The notes beneath the pieces were generated by a model. It did not search any database. It was not told the origin of the DNA and saw only the letters and a list, made by a program, of their open reading frames with translations. 40,291 bases of DNA, taken from NCBI GenBank assembly GCA_045637425.1, contig JAZTZL010000012.1, positions 1-40,291 on the forward strand. Direction: 5' to 3'. Positions 16,710 to 25,422 of this stretch are shown here, piece after piece. The stretch comes from CAJGBR01 sp045637425. Lineage in GTDB: Bacteria; Bacteroidota; Bacteroidia; Bacteroidales; Rikenellaceae. Position numbers and translations under genes: made by a program. Within the stretch, counting starts at the first letter, position 1, and every line of letters begins with the position of its first letter.

Positions 16710-19700
16710 ATGGCGCTCAATAAAGATAAGATGAATATCGCTTTCAATAAGATTTCGATAGGTTTGGCTTCGCCAGAAGAGATTCTTGATAACTCAAGCG
16801 GCGAGGTGCTTAAACCCGAGACCATCAATTACCGTACTTACAAACCCGAGCGTGATGGTCTGTTCTGTGAGCGAATCTTCGGTCCGGTGAAAGACTATGA
16901 ATGCCACTGCGGAAAGTATAAAAGAATCCGCTACAAAGGTATCGTCTGCGACCGATGCGGTGTTGAAGTAACCGAGAAAAAGGTGCGTCGCGAACGTATG
17001 GGACACATCTCGTTGGTGGTACCTGTTGCGCACATTTGGTACTTCAAATCGCTGCCGACTAAGATCGGATACCTGCTCGGTATTCCATCTAAGAGACTCG
17101 AAGCAGTAATCTATTACGAAAAATATATCGTTATCCAAGCAGGTGCTGCAGCTTCTAACGAAATCCACGACTTGGATTTGTTGGCAGAAAAAGAGTATCT
17201 CGATACTCTGGCATCATTGCCGAAGGGTAACCAACAACTCGACGATAGCGACCCAAATAAGTTTATTGCATTGATGGGTGCTGAAGCTTTGTATATGATG
17301 CTTCAGAAACTCGATCTCGATGAACTCAGCTACTCGCTCCGCCACAAGGCTAGCACAGAAACTTCGCAACAAAGAAAAAGCGAAGCTCTTAAGCGTCTGA
17401 ACGTGGTTGAAGCATTCCGCGCATCTAAGGATATCAATAAACCTGAATGGATGATTCTGAAGGTCATTCCGGTGATTCCGCCCGAGTTGCGTCCGTTGGT
17501 GCCGCTTGATGGTGGTCGATTCGCAACCAGCGACTTGAACGACCTCTATCGTCGTGTGATTATCCGTAACAACCGTCTTAAACGACTGATTGAAATAAAG
17601 GCTCCGGAAGTAATCCTCCGAAACGAAAAACGTATGTTGCAAGAGGCTGTTGACTCGCTGTTCGACAACTCAAGAAAGAGCAATGCCGTTAAAACAGAAT
17701 CGAATCGTCCGCTTAAATCACTCAGCGATAGCTTGAAAGGTAAACAAGGTCGTTTCCGTCAAAACTTGTTGGGTAAACGTGTTGACTACTCGGCTCGTTC
17801 GGTTATCGTCGTAGGTCCGGAACTCAAAATGCACGAATGCGGTTTGCCAAAAGATATGGCAGCCGAACTCTATAAACCGTTCATTATCCGCAAACTCATC
17901 GAACGCGGTATCGTTAAAACCGTTAAATCGGCTAAGAAAATTATCGACCGTCGCGATCCGGTAGTTTGGGATATCCTCGAAAATGTACTTAAGGGTCACC
18001 CAGTGTTGTTGAACCATGCTCCAACCCTTCACCGTTTGGGTATTCAGGCATTCCAGCCGAAACTCATCGAAGGTAAGGCTATTCAACTCCACCCGTTGGC
18101 TTGTACGGCGTTCAATGCCGACTTCGACGGTGACCAGATGGCGGTGCACTTGCCGCTGGGTAATGCCGCTATCCTCGAGGCTCAAATCTTGATGTTGGGT
18201 TCTCACAATATCTTGAACCCTGCTAACGGTGCTCCTATCACTGTGCCTTCTCAAGACATGGTTTTGGGTCTGTACTACATCACAAAAGAGCGTCCGGGAA
18301 CTAAAGGTGAAGGTCTGATTTTCTATGGTCCGGAAGAGGCTATTATTGCTCATAATGAAGGTCGCGCTGATTTGCACGCTAAGGTTAAGTTGCTGATTAA
18401 GAAGAGCGACGAAAATGGCGTGGAACGTGGTGAACTCATTGATACAACTATCGGTCGTATCTTGTTCAATCAAGTCGTACCGGCTGAAGTGGGCTATATC
18501 AACGAACTGCTGACTAAGAAGTCGTTGCGTGATATCATCGGTCGAGTAATGAAGATTACAGGTGCCGATAAGACTGCCGCTTTCTTGGACGATATCAAAA
18601 ATATGGGATACAGAATGGCGTTCCTCGGTGGTTTGTCATTTAACCTCGATGCCGTAATTATCCCTGATGAAAAGGAAGGACTCGTTGCTGATGGTTACAA
18701 ACAAGTAGCCGAAGTGATGGACAGCTACAATATGGGTCTTATCACTAACAACGAACGTTATAACCAGATTATCGATATCTGGACTCATACTAACTCTAAC
18801 TTGACAAACATCGTACAAAAACGATTGAAGGAAGATAACCAAGGTTTCAACCCAGTGTTTATGATGCTGGACTCAGGAGCCCGTGGTTCTAAAGAACAGA
18901 TTCGTCAGTTGTCAGGTATGCGTGGTCTTATGGCTAAACCTCAAAAGTCTGGTTCAGATGCTGCGCAGATTATCGAAAACCCGATTCTTTCTAACTTCAA
19001 AGAGGGTCTGTCAGTGTTGGAGTACTTCATCTCTACGCACGGTGCGCGTAAGGGTCTTGCCGATACGGCGTTGAAGACTGCCGATGCAGGTTATTTGACT
19101 CGTCGTTTGGTTGACGTTGCTCAAGACGTGATTATTAACGAAGAGGATTGCGGTACATTGCGTGGTTTGCAGGCTACGGCTATCAAGCGTAACGAAGAAG
19201 TTGTTCAAACTCTCTACGAACGTATCCTCGGCCGTACGGCTGTACACGATGTTTATCACCCACACACAGGCGAACTCATCGTATCTTCAGGTGAGGAGAT
19301 TACTGAAGACATCGCTAAGGCTATCGAAGATTCACCAATCGAAATGGTAGAAATCCGCTCGGTGCTCACTTGTGAATCGAAGAATGGAGTTTGTGCTAAG
19401 TGTTACGGACGTAACCTTGCTACAGGTAGAATGGTTCAACGTGGTGAAGTTGTCGGCGTTATCGCTGCACAATCTATCGGTGAGCCGGGTACTCAGTTGA
19501 CTCTGCGTACATTCCACGTCGGTGGTGTTGCAGGTGGTGTTGCTGCTGATAACAGCATCGTTGCAAGATATGATGGTCGTGTTGAAATTGACGACTTGAA
19601 AGTCATCAAGAAACAAAACGAAGAAGGTAAAGATATCTATCTCGTAGTCAGCCGTCTGGCAGAAATCCGCATCGTTGACGTAAATACAGGTATTGTATTC

Positions 19701-20957
19701 TATACTCACAACTTGCCTTATGGTTCAACACTGTATGCAGTTGATGGTCAAGATGTAAGCAAGGGCGACTTGATTTGCGAATGGGATCCGTATAACGCTA
19801 CAATCTTGTCAGAATTCGATGGTAAGGTTGGATATGAAAGCGTAATCGAAGGTGTAACTTTCCGCGAAGAAGCCGACGAACAAACAGGTTTCCGTGAAAA
19901 AGTTATCATCGAAAGCCGTGATAAGACTAAGAACCCGGTTATCAAAGTCGTTGATAACGAAGGTAATGAAAAGCACTACAACTTGCCGGTTGGCGCTCAC
20001 GTCGTAGCAAAAGAAAATGCCAAAGTGAAAGCAGGGGATATCCTGATTAAGATTCCTCGTGCAATCGGTAAAGCAGGCGATATCACAGGGGGTCTGCCCC
20101 GTGTTACCGAGTTGTTCGAAGCTCGTAACCCATCTAACCCCGCTATCGTTTCTGAAATCGACGGTGAAGTTTCATTCGGTAAGGTTAAACGTGGTAACCG
20201 CGAAATCGTAATCACTTCGAAAGTGGGCGATATCAAGAAGTATCTGGTGCCGCTGTCTCGTCAGATTTTGGTACAAGAAAACGACTACGTTCGTGCCGGA
20301 ATGCCACTCTCTGATGGTGCTATCACTCCGAGCGATATCCTCGCAATTCAAGGTCCGACTAAAGTTCAGGAATATATCGTGAACGAGGTGCAGGAAGTAT
20401 ACCGTATGCAGGGTGTGAAGATTAACGATAAACACTTCGAAGTCATCGTTCGTCAAATGATGAACAAGGTTCAAATTCAGGATCCGGGTGATACCAAGTT
20501 CCTCGAAGAACAGATTGTCGATAAGTGGGAATTTATGCAGGTTAATGACGAACTCTTTGATAAGAAGGTGGTTACAGATGCCGGCGATAGCGAAAACTTG
20601 CGCGAAGGTATGATTGTATCTGCTAGAAAACTCAGAGACGAAAATTCACAACTCAAACGTCGCGATTTGCGATTGGTTCAGGTGCGTGAAGTAATCCCTG
20701 CAACTTCTAACCAGGTGCTCCAAGGTATTACTCGTGCTGCGTTGCAGACTAACAGCTTTATGTCGGCTGCATCGTTCCAGGAAACTACCAAGGTGCTCAA
20801 CGAAGCGGCTATCTACGGTAAGGTGGATAACCTCGAAAATCTGAAGGAAAATATCATCTGCGGTCACTTGATTCCTGCCGGTACAGGTTTGCATAAATAC
20901 CAGACTATGTTGGTAGGTGCCAACGCAGAACTCGAAGTGTTAACATCTAAGAAGTAA
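16710..20957 (+). CDS. rpoC: DNA-directed RNA polymerase subunit beta-prime
   Basis: Largest RNA polymerase subunit. The 1415-residue protein has the N-terminal zinc site (CHCGKYKRIRYKGIVCDRCG), the catalytic Mg-binding motif NADFDGDQMAVH beginning at residue 469, the bridge-helix and trigger-loop regions, and the second zinc site (CESKNGVCAKCYGRNL) near residue 890. QLTLRTFHVGGVAGG marks the trigger-loop side. The start lies 29 bp after rpoB. The gene ends the block; a strong terminator follows 28 bp after the stop. Confidence 0.99.
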   Translation: MALNKDKMNIAFNKISIGLASPEEILDNSSGEVLKPETINYRTYKPERDGLFCERIFGPVKDYECHCGKYKRIRYKGIVCDRCGVEVTEKKVRRERMGHISLVVPVAHIWYFKSLPTKIGYLLGIPSKRLEAVIYYEKYIVIQAGAAASNEIHDLDLLAEKEYLDTLASLPKGNQQLDDSDPNKFIALMGAEALYMMLQKLDLDELSYSLRHKASTETSQQRKSEALKRLNVVEAFRASKDINKPEWMILKVIPVIPPELRPLVPLDGGRFATSDLNDLYRRVIIRNNRLKRLIEIKAPEVILRNEKRMLQEAVDSLFDNSRKSNAVKTESNRPLKSLSDSLKGKQGRFRQNLLGKRVDYSARSVIVVGPELKMHECGLPKDMAAELYKPFIIRKLIERGIVKTVKSAKKIIDRRDPVVWDILENVLKGHPVLLNHAPTLHRLGIQAFQPKLIEGKAIQLHPLACTAFNADFDGDQMAVHLPLGNAAILEAQILMLGSHNILNPANGAPITVPSQDMVLGLYYITKERPGTKGEGLIFYGPEEAIIAHNEGRADLHAKVKLLIKKSDENGVERGELIDTTIGRILFNQVVPAEVGYINELLTKKSLRDIIGRVMKITGADKTAAFLDDIKNMGYRMAFLGGLSFNLDAVIIPDEKEGLVADGYKQVAEVMDSYNMGLITNNERYNQIIDIWTHTNSNLTNIVQKRLKEDNQGFNPVFMMLDSGARGSKEQIRQLSGMRGLMAKPQKSGSDAAQIIENPILSNFKEGLSVLEYFISTHGARKGLADTALKTADAGYLTRRLVDVAQDVIINEEDCGTLRGLQATAIKRNEEVVQTLYERILGRTAVHDVYHPHTGELIVSSGEEITEDIAKAIEDSPIEMVEIRSVLTCESKNGVCAKCYGRNLATGRMVQRGEVVGVIAAQSIGEPGTQLTLRTFHVGGVAGGVAADNSIVARYDGRVEIDDLKVIKKQNEEGKDIYLVVSRLAEIRIVDVNTGIVFYTHNLPYGSTLYAVDGQDVSKGDLICEWDPYNATILSEFDGKVGYESVIEGVTFREEADEQTGFREKVIIESRDKTKNPVIKVVDNEGNEKHYNLPVGAHVVAKENAKVKAGDILIKIPRAIGKAGDITGGLPRVTELFEARNPSNPAIVSEIDGEVSFGKVKRGNREIVITSKVGDIKKYLVPLSRQILVQENDYVRAGMPLSDGAITPSDILAIQGPTKVQEYIVNEVQEVYRMQGVKINDKHFEVIVRQMMNKVQIQDPGDTKFLEEQIVDKWEFMQVNDELFDKKVVTDAGDSENLREGMIVSARKLRDENSQLKRRDLRLVQVREVIPATSNQVLQGITRAALQTNSFMSAASFQETTKVLNEAAIYGKVDNLENLKENIICGHLIPAGTGLHKYQTMLVGANAELEVLTSKK

Positions 20958-20985
20958 ATACTATTTACTGAAACTATATGATTGG

Positions 20986-21021
20986 GAGTCTGTCCAAACA
21001 AGGGCAGACTCTCTTTTTTTT
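20986..21021 (+). terminator. Rho-independent terminator after rpoC
   Basis: Stem GAGTCTGTCC (20986-20995) / GGGCAGACTC (21002-21011), 10 bp with one G-T pair and a 6-nt loop, followed by TC and T8. A textbook terminator closing the tuf-rpoC block. Confidence 0.93.
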
Positions 21022-21051
21022 GCAACAGGTAAAATATTAAAAAAAAAATTC

Positions 21052-21059
21052 TATATTTG
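21052..21059 (+). promoter_or_regulatory. Probable -7 box for the small secreted protein gene
   Basis: TATATTTG matches TAnnTTTG. No TTTG lies at the usual distance upstream (the nearest, 21019-21022 in the terminator T run, is 29 bp away), so only the -7 element is supported. The predicted leader is about 38 nt. Confidence 0.4.
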
Positions 21060-21104
21060 CAGTACTCTTAATTACCTCTATGTTAAACTAAAATATAAAA
21101 TCTT

Positions 21105-21644
21105 ATGAGGAAATTTTCTTTTTTGATAATTGTTCTCCTGTGTTCTTTTTCGTTTTCTGCTAATGCTCAGCAGTTCAAAAGACTCAGACCACAACCGTAT
21201 GACCCTGCGAAAGAGTCTGTTGCAGAAACATTTGAACATTTGGCATTAAATGGACAAATCGCAAGAACAAGGTCGGAAAGGAATGTCATTGCAAAAGGAG
21301 ATTCTGTTCGTATCAAGGTCGTATTTATGCCTGAAGATGTCGTAAAAATTGTAGCTGAAAATGGAGCTACTGCAACTCGTGAAGATATAAAAAGGGGTGA
21401 ATGGATAGTAACTTTCAAACCTGAAAAAACTAAATGGTGTAGTATCCAAAGATATCGCTATGACGGTACTATCAGTGAGATGGGGAAAGTTATTATCGTT
21501 GTTGACCCTGATAAATATGATGAGGTAGTAGCACGAATGAATAAATTGGAAGGTCGAGAATATTCAAAGTTTATGGATTCTATTGCGGGTAAAAAATTTG
21601 GTGATTTTGTACCCAGATCAGAATTTGGCAAACGCTGGAAATAA
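21105..21644 (+). CDS. Secreted protein of unknown function
   Basis: I do not recognise this 179-residue protein. It has a clear signal peptide: MRKF, a hydrophobic core FLIIVLLCSFSFS, and a signal peptidase I site ANA-Q at about residues 21-22. The mature part is about 158 residues, charged and mixed alpha/beta, with no lipobox, transmembrane helix or type IX secretion C-terminal domain that I can see. The segment about residues 60-135 (SVRIKVVFMPEDVVKIV to GKVIIVVDPDKYDEVV) has alternating beta-strand character. The gene stands alone between two strong terminators (21021 and 21659), so it is probably monocistronic. A periplasmic or surface role is inference. Confidence 0.85.
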   Translation: MRKFSFLIIVLLCSFSFSANAQQFKRLRPQPYDPAKESVAETFEHLALNGQIARTRSERNVIAKGDSVRIKVVFMPEDVVKIVAENGATATREDIKRGEWIVTFKPEKTKWCSIQRYRYDGTISEMGKVIIVVDPDKYDEVVARMNKLEGREYSKFMDSIAGKKFGDFVPRSEFGKRWK

Positions 21645-21658
21645 CATTTGAATTAATA

Positions 21659-21697
21659 AGAGCCTGTCTAACCGAAAAGTTAGGCAGGCTCTTTTTT
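21659..21697 (+). terminator. Terminator after the small secreted protein gene
   Basis: Stem AGAGCCTGTCTAAC (21659-21672) / GTTAGGCAGGCTCT (21679-21692), 14 bp with one G-T pair and a 6-nt loop, then a T run to 21697. Its T run overlaps the -33 box of the next promoter. Confidence 0.93.
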
Positions 21698-21726
21698 GTT
21701 TAGAGTCGCGAAAAATATTACTTTTG
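21695..21726 (+). promoter_or_regulatory. Promoter of the U32-methyltransferase-deoC operon
   Basis: TTTG (21695-21698) and TACTTTTG (21719-21726) with a 20 bp spacer. The -33 box is built from the T run of the upstream terminator. The start site would fall only about 7 nt before the ATG at 21740, giving an almost leaderless mRNA. Confidence 0.7.
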
Positions 21727-21739
21727 TGAAAAATTAGAG

Positions 21740-23572
21740 ATGAAACGTATAGAATTACTTGCTCCGGCTAAGGACCTGCACTCAGGAAAAATCGCCATCG
21801 ACTATGGCGCTGATGCAGTGTATATCGGTGCGGAACGATTTGGTGCCAGAAGTGGGGCTACAAATACAATGAACGATGTCAGGGAGTTGGCTCAATATGC
21901 TCACTTGTTTGGAGCGAAACTATACGTTACGATGAATACCATCATCTACGACAACGAATTGGACCAGGCTCGTCAGCAGGCTATCGAGGCGTGGAAGGCG
22001 GGCGCTGATGCGCTTATTGTGCAGGATATGGCTATGCTCGAAATGGAACTGCCACCTATCGAACTGCACGCCTCGACTCAGACATTCGCGCTGAGGGCTG
22101 ACCGAGTAAATTTTCTTGCCAATTCGGGATTTGCTCGTGTGATTCTCGAGAGGGCAATCTCGCTGGAAGAAATTCGTGAGATAAGAAAACATACTGACGT
22201 CGAACTCGAGGCATTTGTGCACGGTGCTATCTGTGTGGGATTCAGCGGGCAGTGCTACTTCAGCCAGACTATGATGGGACGTAGCGGTAACCGCGGTCAG
22301 TGTGCGCAACCCTGTCGTTGGACTTACAATCTGCTGGACGAAAATTACAACCGTCTGATTGAGGATAAGCATCTGTTGTCGGTGCGCGACTTGGATATGT
22401 CCGAATATGTCGAGCAGATGATTGATGCAGGAATCACTTCGTTCAAGGTAGAAGGTCGATTGAAAGATGAAAACTACGTTAAAAATACCGTAGCATACTA
22501 TCGCAAACGCATTGATAGTGTGATTGCGCGCAGAGGCGATTGTCAGCGGTCGTCGTTCGGAAATTCTGTGGTAGGGTTCGAGCCTGCCCCAGAAAAGACC
22601 TTTGCTCGAGGATTTACCGATTGGTTTATATCGGGTAAGATGGGGAAAGTTGCGGAGTTTAATACGCCCAAGGCTACGGGCAGTCGAGTGGGGCGAGTCA
22701 GAAAGGTCGTGGGCAAATCTTTTGAATTAGATGGTGATGTGGTGTTGCATTCGGGCGACGGAATCTGTTTCCTCGATGGTGAGGGTAACTTTTCGGGAAC
22801 AAATGTCAATCGTGTGGCAGGCCGTATGGTCGAACCAAACAGAATAGATGGCATAAAGGTCGGAACTGAAATCTATCGCAATTTTGATAAGGCATTTGCC
22901 GATATGCTGGGACGTGATGTGACCAAGCGAAAGTTGGACGTAGTGCTGACGATGAATTGTAGGGTAGGGCAGGTAGTGCTCGAGGCTGAAGATAGTCGCG
23001 GAAATCGCGCGGAAATTTGTTCCGAGCCAATCACTGACGTTGCTAAAAATCGTGAACGAATGTTGGCTGCGATTAATTCTCAACTTTCGAAAAGCGGAGA
23101 TACGCCATTTGTAATCAAAGATATAAATGTAGTTTGTAATGGCAAGATGCCGTTTTTGACTGCTGCTCAGTTGAATGACCTGAGACGTTCAGTGCTGAAC
23201 AAACTCGAGGAGTGTATCGTGAATAATTATGTCCGAACTGAGCGCAAACCTGCGGAGTCGGTTGTAGATTACCCTGAAAAAACACTAGACTTCAGAGCGA
23301 ACGTGGTGAACAAATTGAGCGAAAATTTCTATCGTAAAAGAGGCGTTACAGAGATTCAGCCCGGATATGAACTGCTCGAGGATAATGTCGGTGCCGTAGT
23401 GATGACCTCGAGATATTGCATCAGACGTGAATGTGGTATGTGCCTTAAAAATCCTAAAACAAAGTATCGCGGAAAACTATATATTGAAAATAATTTTCAT
23501 ACCTTTGAATTGAAATTCGATTGTGCCAACTGCGAAATGTCGCTGGTTTATGGCGGTAGTCGAAAAAATTAA
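21740..23572 (+). CDS. U32 family protein, RlhA/TrhP-like (RNA hydroxylation type)
   Basis: Member of peptidase family U32. Despite the name, characterised relatives RlhA and TrhP act in 23S rRNA or tRNA hydroxylation. The 610-residue protein opens MKRIELLAPAKDLHSGK, followed by ADAVYIGAERFGAR, HASTQTFALR and FVHGAICVGFSGQCYFSQ. Cys165, Cys172, Cys188 and Cys192 resemble the Fe-S ligand set of U32 proteins such as UbiU/UbiV. ITSFKVEGRLKDENYVKNTV closes the core. A C-terminal extension (about 330-610) has two more Cys pairs, CGMC and CANC. The length fits RlhA-like members better than the shorter TrhP (about 450). The exact substrate is not decidable here. First gene of an operon with a methyltransferase and deoC. 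Confidence 0.85.
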   Translation: MKRIELLAPAKDLHSGKIAIDYGADAVYIGAERFGARSGATNTMNDVRELAQYAHLFGAKLYVTMNTIIYDNELDQARQQAIEAWKAGADALIVQDMAMLEMELPPIELHASTQTFALRADRVNFLANSGFARVILERAISLEEIREIRKHTDVELEAFVHGAICVGFSGQCYFSQTMMGRSGNRGQCAQPCRWTYNLLDENYNRLIEDKHLLSVRDLDMSEYVEQMIDAGITSFKVEGRLKDENYVKNTVAYYRKRIDSVIARRGDCQRSSFGNSVVGFEPAPEKTFARGFTDWFISGKMGKVAEFNTPKATGSRVGRVRKVVGKSFELDGDVVLHSGDGICFLDGEGNFSGTNVNRVAGRMVEPNRIDGIKVGTEIYRNFDKAFADMLGRDVTKRKLDVVLTMNCRVGQVVLEAEDSRGNRAEICSEPITDVAKNRERMLAAINSQLSKSGDTPFVIKDINVVCNGKMPFLTAAQLNDLRRSVLNKLEECIVNNYVRTERKPAESVVDYPEKTLDFRANVVNKLSENFYRKRGVTEIQPGYELLEDNVGAVVMTSRYCIRRECGMCLKNPKTKYRGKLYIENNFHTFELKFDCANCEMSLVYGGSRKN

Positions 23573-23586
23573 TAACTGACCCGAAT

Positions 23587-24474
23587 ATGAATGTCGAATA
23601 TATGAAAACCCAATGGAGCGACTATGAATTAATCGACTCCGGTGAAGGCGAAAAACTCGAACGATTTGGACAATATGTGCTGAAACGTCCTGAACCTCAG
23701 GCATTGTGGCGCCGCTCTATGTCGCTGCAACAATGGAATCAGATGTGTCAGGCATCGTTCCGCAGAGAGGGACGCGTAGAAGATATGGGCGAATGGACCC
23801 GAACTAAAGGTATGCCTGACAGATGGAATGTCGCATTCAATTATGGCGATATGACATTGAAATTCAGATTGGGGCTGACGGCATTCAAGCACGTCGGAAT
23901 TTTTCCGGAACAATCTTCGAATTGGAAGTTTATTTACGATTCGGTTCGCCGCCTGAAGCAGACCAAGAGTGATGTGCAGGTGTTGAATCTGTTTGCATAT
24001 ACGGGTGGCGCATCAATCGCAGCTTGTGCGGGAGGCGCTGCCGTTACGCACGTTGATTCTGTAAAGCAGGTGGTGACGTGGGCTCGCGAAAATATGGAAC
24101 TTTCGGGGCTCAAGGATATTCGCTGGATAGTGGAAGATGCGTTGAAATTCGTGAAACGAGAAGTGCGTCGCGAAAAAAAATATGACGGGTTAATTCTTGA
24201 CCCGCCAGCTTATGGCCGTGGTACAGATGGCGAGCGCTGGGTGCTGGAAAAGAATATTGACGAAATGTTGCACGAGTGTGCGAAACTGTTGAATGATAAT
24301 GGTTTCCTTGTGCTGAATCTCTACTCAATGGGATTGTCCCCCTTGTTGGCTCGCACTTTGGTTCAGGAGGCATTCGGGCAGAATGGCGAGTGTCAATTCG
24401 GCGAACTTTTCGCTGAAGACCGATTTGGAAAGTCGATGCCGATGGGTGTTTATTGTCGTATATTTAGAAAATAA
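23587..24474 (+). CDS. Class I SAM-dependent rRNA-type methyltransferase (RlmI/RlmK-like)
   Basis: Predicted RNA methyltransferase of the RlmI/RlmK type Rossmann fold. The 295-residue protein contains the SAM-binding motif LNLFAYTGGASIAAC (about residues 135-149), an acidic residue in VDSVKQVVTWARENM, and catalytic motif IV ILDPPAYGRG (about 198-207). It lacks an N-terminal PUA domain, so it is shorter than E. coli RlmI. Which base it modifies cannot be read from sequence; 23S rRNA is the likely target by family. The start is 14 bp after the U32 gene; an in-frame ATG at 23602 is an alternative. Pairing with a U32 protein suggests a shared RNA-modification theme, which is inference. Confidence 0.85.
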   Translation: MNVEYMKTQWSDYELIDSGEGEKLERFGQYVLKRPEPQALWRRSMSLQQWNQMCQASFRREGRVEDMGEWTRTKGMPDRWNVAFNYGDMTLKFRLGLTAFKHVGIFPEQSSNWKFIYDSVRRLKQTKSDVQVLNLFAYTGGASIAACAGGAAVTHVDSVKQVVTWARENMELSGLKDIRWIVEDALKFVKREVRREKKYDGLILDPPAYGRGTDGERWVLEKNIDEMLHECAKLLNDNGFLVLNLYSMGLSPLLARTLVQEAFGQNGECQFGELFAEDRFGKSMPMGVYCRIFRK

Positions 24475-24478
24475 TGTT

Positions 24479-25357
24479 ATGGATTGTAACGAAGTATTGC
24501 TGCGATTGGGAACAACCGTAGATGAAAACGAAATAAAGGATATAATTGCTCGCGCACAGTTGAGAGTAGAACAATTTCTTCAGCCTGAGTCGCTGAAATA
24601 TGCAGTGTCAATGTTGGACGTAACTTCGTTGTCGGTGACAGATACTGAGGAAAATATCAATGAGTTGTGTCATAAACTGATGGCATTTAGAGGCGTATTC
24701 ACCGATGTTCCCGAGCCTGCTGCGGTTTGTGTTTCGCCATCGTTCGTTGAGACTGCGGGTGTAGCTCTCGGAGATACAGACATTGCAATTGCATCGGTAG
24801 CAGGCGGATTCCCGATGTCGCAGACCTATGTCGAAGTCAAGGCTCTGGAGTGTGCTATGGTTGAGGAAAATGGTGCAGATGAGATAGATATAGTAATGAA
24901 TGTCGGCGAATTTTTAGCTGGTAATTACGAAATGGCCGAAGCTGAAATCGAAATTATTCGAGGTGAAATCGACGAAGATACTACGCTTAAGGTGATTATC
25001 GAGTCGGGTGTGTTGCCTGATTTGGTGTCGGTTCGAGGAGCATCATTGTTGGCGATGGCTGCGGGAGCCGACTTCATCAAGACCTCTACGGGTAAGGTGT
25101 CGGTTGGAGCTACGCCCGAGGCCGTAGCGGTAATGGCTTTAGCAATAAAGGATTACGAAAAGGATACAGGTCGTCAGTGTGGACTCAAGGTAGCCGGCGG
25201 CGTGCGTAGCGTAGAACAGGCAGCGCTCTATCAGGCAATCGTAGCCGAAGTGTTAGGTGAGGAGTGGTTGACTCCGGAGTTGTTCCGAATCGGAGCGAGT
25301 GCGCTGGCGAACAATCTGCTCAGCAGAATCGAAAATCGTGAGATTTGTTATTTCTAA
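24479..25357 (+). CDS. deoC: Deoxyribose-phosphate aldolase
   Basis: Class I aldolase that splits 2-deoxyribose 5-phosphate into glyceraldehyde 3-phosphate and acetaldehyde in deoxynucleoside breakdown. The 292-residue protein has the DEIDIVMNVGEFL segment with the catalytic Asp, the Schiff-base Lys in ADFIKTSTGK, and the second Lys in GLKVAGGVRS. I chose the ATG at 24479, 4 bp after the methyltransferase stop; a longer frame from 24383 would overlap that gene by 92 bp and adds residues foreign to the family. It ends at a bidirectional terminator. Confidence 0.95.
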   Translation: MDCNEVLLRLGTTVDENEIKDIIARAQLRVEQFLQPESLKYAVSMLDVTSLSVTDTEENINELCHKLMAFRGVFTDVPEPAAVCVSPSFVETAGVALGDTDIAIASVAGGFPMSQTYVEVKALECAMVEENGADEIDIVMNVGEFLAGNYEMAEAEIEIIRGEIDEDTTLKVIIESGVLPDLVSVRGASLLAMAAGADFIKTSTGKVSVGATPEAVAVMALAIKDYEKDTGRQCGLKVAGGVRSVEQAALYQAIVAEVLGEEWLTPELFRIGASALANNLLSRIENREICYF

Positions 25358-25372
25358 AAGATTAGATACACG

Positions 25373-25405
25373 AAAAAAAAAGACCGCTTAACGGCGGTCT
25401 TTTTT
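25373..25405. terminator. Bidirectional terminator between deoC and aroC
   Basis: Stem AGACCGC (25381-25387) / GCGGTCT (25394-25400) with a 6-nt loop, flanked by A8 on the left and T6 on the right. It can serve deoC on the plus strand and aroC on the minus strand, whose stops are 15 bp and 17 bp from its ends. Confidence 0.9.
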
Positions 25406-25422
25406 GTATGATTTATTACTTG

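Noticed and set aside
17718..18473. 251-codon open frame antisense to rpoC, and similar long antisense frames opposite tuf, rplA, rpoB, pnp and the lipoprotein gene
   Set aside because: They mirror strongly biased codons of highly expressed genes, have no family resemblance and no promoters of their own.
24383..24478. Longer N-terminal extension of deoC
   Set aside because: It overlaps the methyltransferase gene by 92 bp and adds residues not found in the family; the ATG at 24479 fits spacing and homology.
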